Shown: one piece after another, positions 63,872 to 64,000 of the stretch
How the letters are laid out: every line of letters starts with the position of its first letter
Position numbering within the stretch: the stretch's first letter is position 1
NCBI GenBank assembly: GCA_029204225.1
Contig: CM055097.1
Location: forward strand, 28,383,192-28,447,191
DNA: 64,000 nucleotides
DNA from: Diphasiastrum complanatum
Taxonomy: Eukaryota > Streptophyta > Lycopodiopsida > Lycopodiales > Lycopodiaceae
Direction: 5' to 3'
Made by a program: the position numbers and the translations under genes
Notes under the pieces: model-generated
The model's input: the letters and a program-made list of their open reading frames with translations, nothing else
What the model was told of the DNA's origin: nothing
The model's database searches: none

Positions 63872-64000
63872 TGGAGGGCCTGAGGCCAAGTATTGGCAAG
63901 GGCCAGTGACCGAGGAAGACATCAGTCCCAAGTTGGGACCGGAGCGTCACGAGCAGTGACCCGGTTTGGCCGCATGACAAGTTGTCAGAGATGCGGTGTG
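63872..64000 (+). repeat. 3' LTR-derived sequence, cut by the window edge
   Basis: Matches the 5' LTR from about 58,403 onward (GGGCCTGAGGCCAAGTATTG start) with few differences, indicating a fairly recent insertion. Confidence 0.8.

Larger units (their letters stand above)
58352..64000 (+). mobile_element. Ty3/gypsy LTR retrotransposon, runs off the right edge
   Basis: 5' LTR (58,352-58,880), tRNA-Met primer binding site (58,883-58,894), leader, gag (59,660-60,499; FRAQFIPPHEHVRATDAW), CCHC knuckle (CFFCLGKHLFKDC, about 60,658), protease (LVLFDTGSSHNIIN, about 60,945), reverse transcriptase (KIDLKSGYHQIRI, MPFGLTNAPATF, FIDDILVFS; 61,590-62,225), RNase H (FDLETDASGIAVGAVLSQ, TDHHTLRYF; from 62,400), integrase zinc finger (HPGINKTSELLRRHFFW ... 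CTACQ) and core (SISMDFYVGLPK, IVSDRNPKF, HPQTDGQTERVNQILED). LTR-derived sequence resumes near 63,870 and continues past the window. RT before integrase defines gypsy. It is broken, with about three or four breaks, and comparatively young. Confidence 0.93.

Overview
This window looks like repeat-rich nuclear DNA from a land plant. The evidence is three spliced or secreted plant-type host genes: an early-nodulin-like phytocyanin, a STIG1-like Cys-rich protein and an elongin-B/ubiquitin-like protein. They sit among plant-type Ty1/copia and Ty3/gypsy elements primed by initiator tRNA-Met, a hAT transposon and LINEs. Long AG/CT microsatellites and the sparse gene spacing would suit a large genome such as a fern, lycophyte or gymnosperm. 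I lean towards a fern, but the sequence does not settle it. No bacterial, CRISPR or organellar features were seen. || Layout. 1-2,180: copia fossil on the minus strand, then a CT tract, a cluster of GTGGC/GCCAC palindromes and a TGCATTTTTAC repeat array. 3,545-5,932: a non-autonomous LTR element with ~1 kb LTRs around only ~375 bp of interior. 6,057-9,875: copia fossils on both strands, ending in an LTR that holds a GT/GA tract. 10,725-11,532: phytocyanin gene. 12,384-15,900: tandem repeats and copia pieces. 15,906-19,490: the best-preserved copia element. 20,647-21,257: unassigned open frames, one with a possible CACTA-transposase-associated motif. 25,377-26,200: STIG1-like gene behind a tandem duplication. 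26,201-31,170: no recognised gene, one Z-DNA-prone tract. 31,174-39,180: a pile-up of related copia derivatives carrying a tRNA-derived SINE. 39,900-40,520: copia fossil. 41,307-44,500: hAT element with a perfect 8-bp target duplication. 46,730-50,040: gypsy fossil (minus). 51,700-54,600: LINE with endonuclease and reverse transcriptase. 56,295-57,391: two exons of the elongin-B-like gene (minus). 57,640-58,351: LINE ORF1-like piece interrupted by a gypsy element that starts at 58,352 and runs off the right edge. || How it fits together. The three host genes show no functional link to each other. They are islands between transposon layers, and most of the window is explained by nested insertion, LTR exchange and microsatellite growth. 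I did not find a clearly new biological system. The observations most worth following are the CACACGTGTG (G-box) palindromes shared by one copia group, the palindrome cluster at 2.4-2.7 kb with a second copy at 6.0 kb, the small-interior large-LTR element, and the precisely bounded hAT copy.
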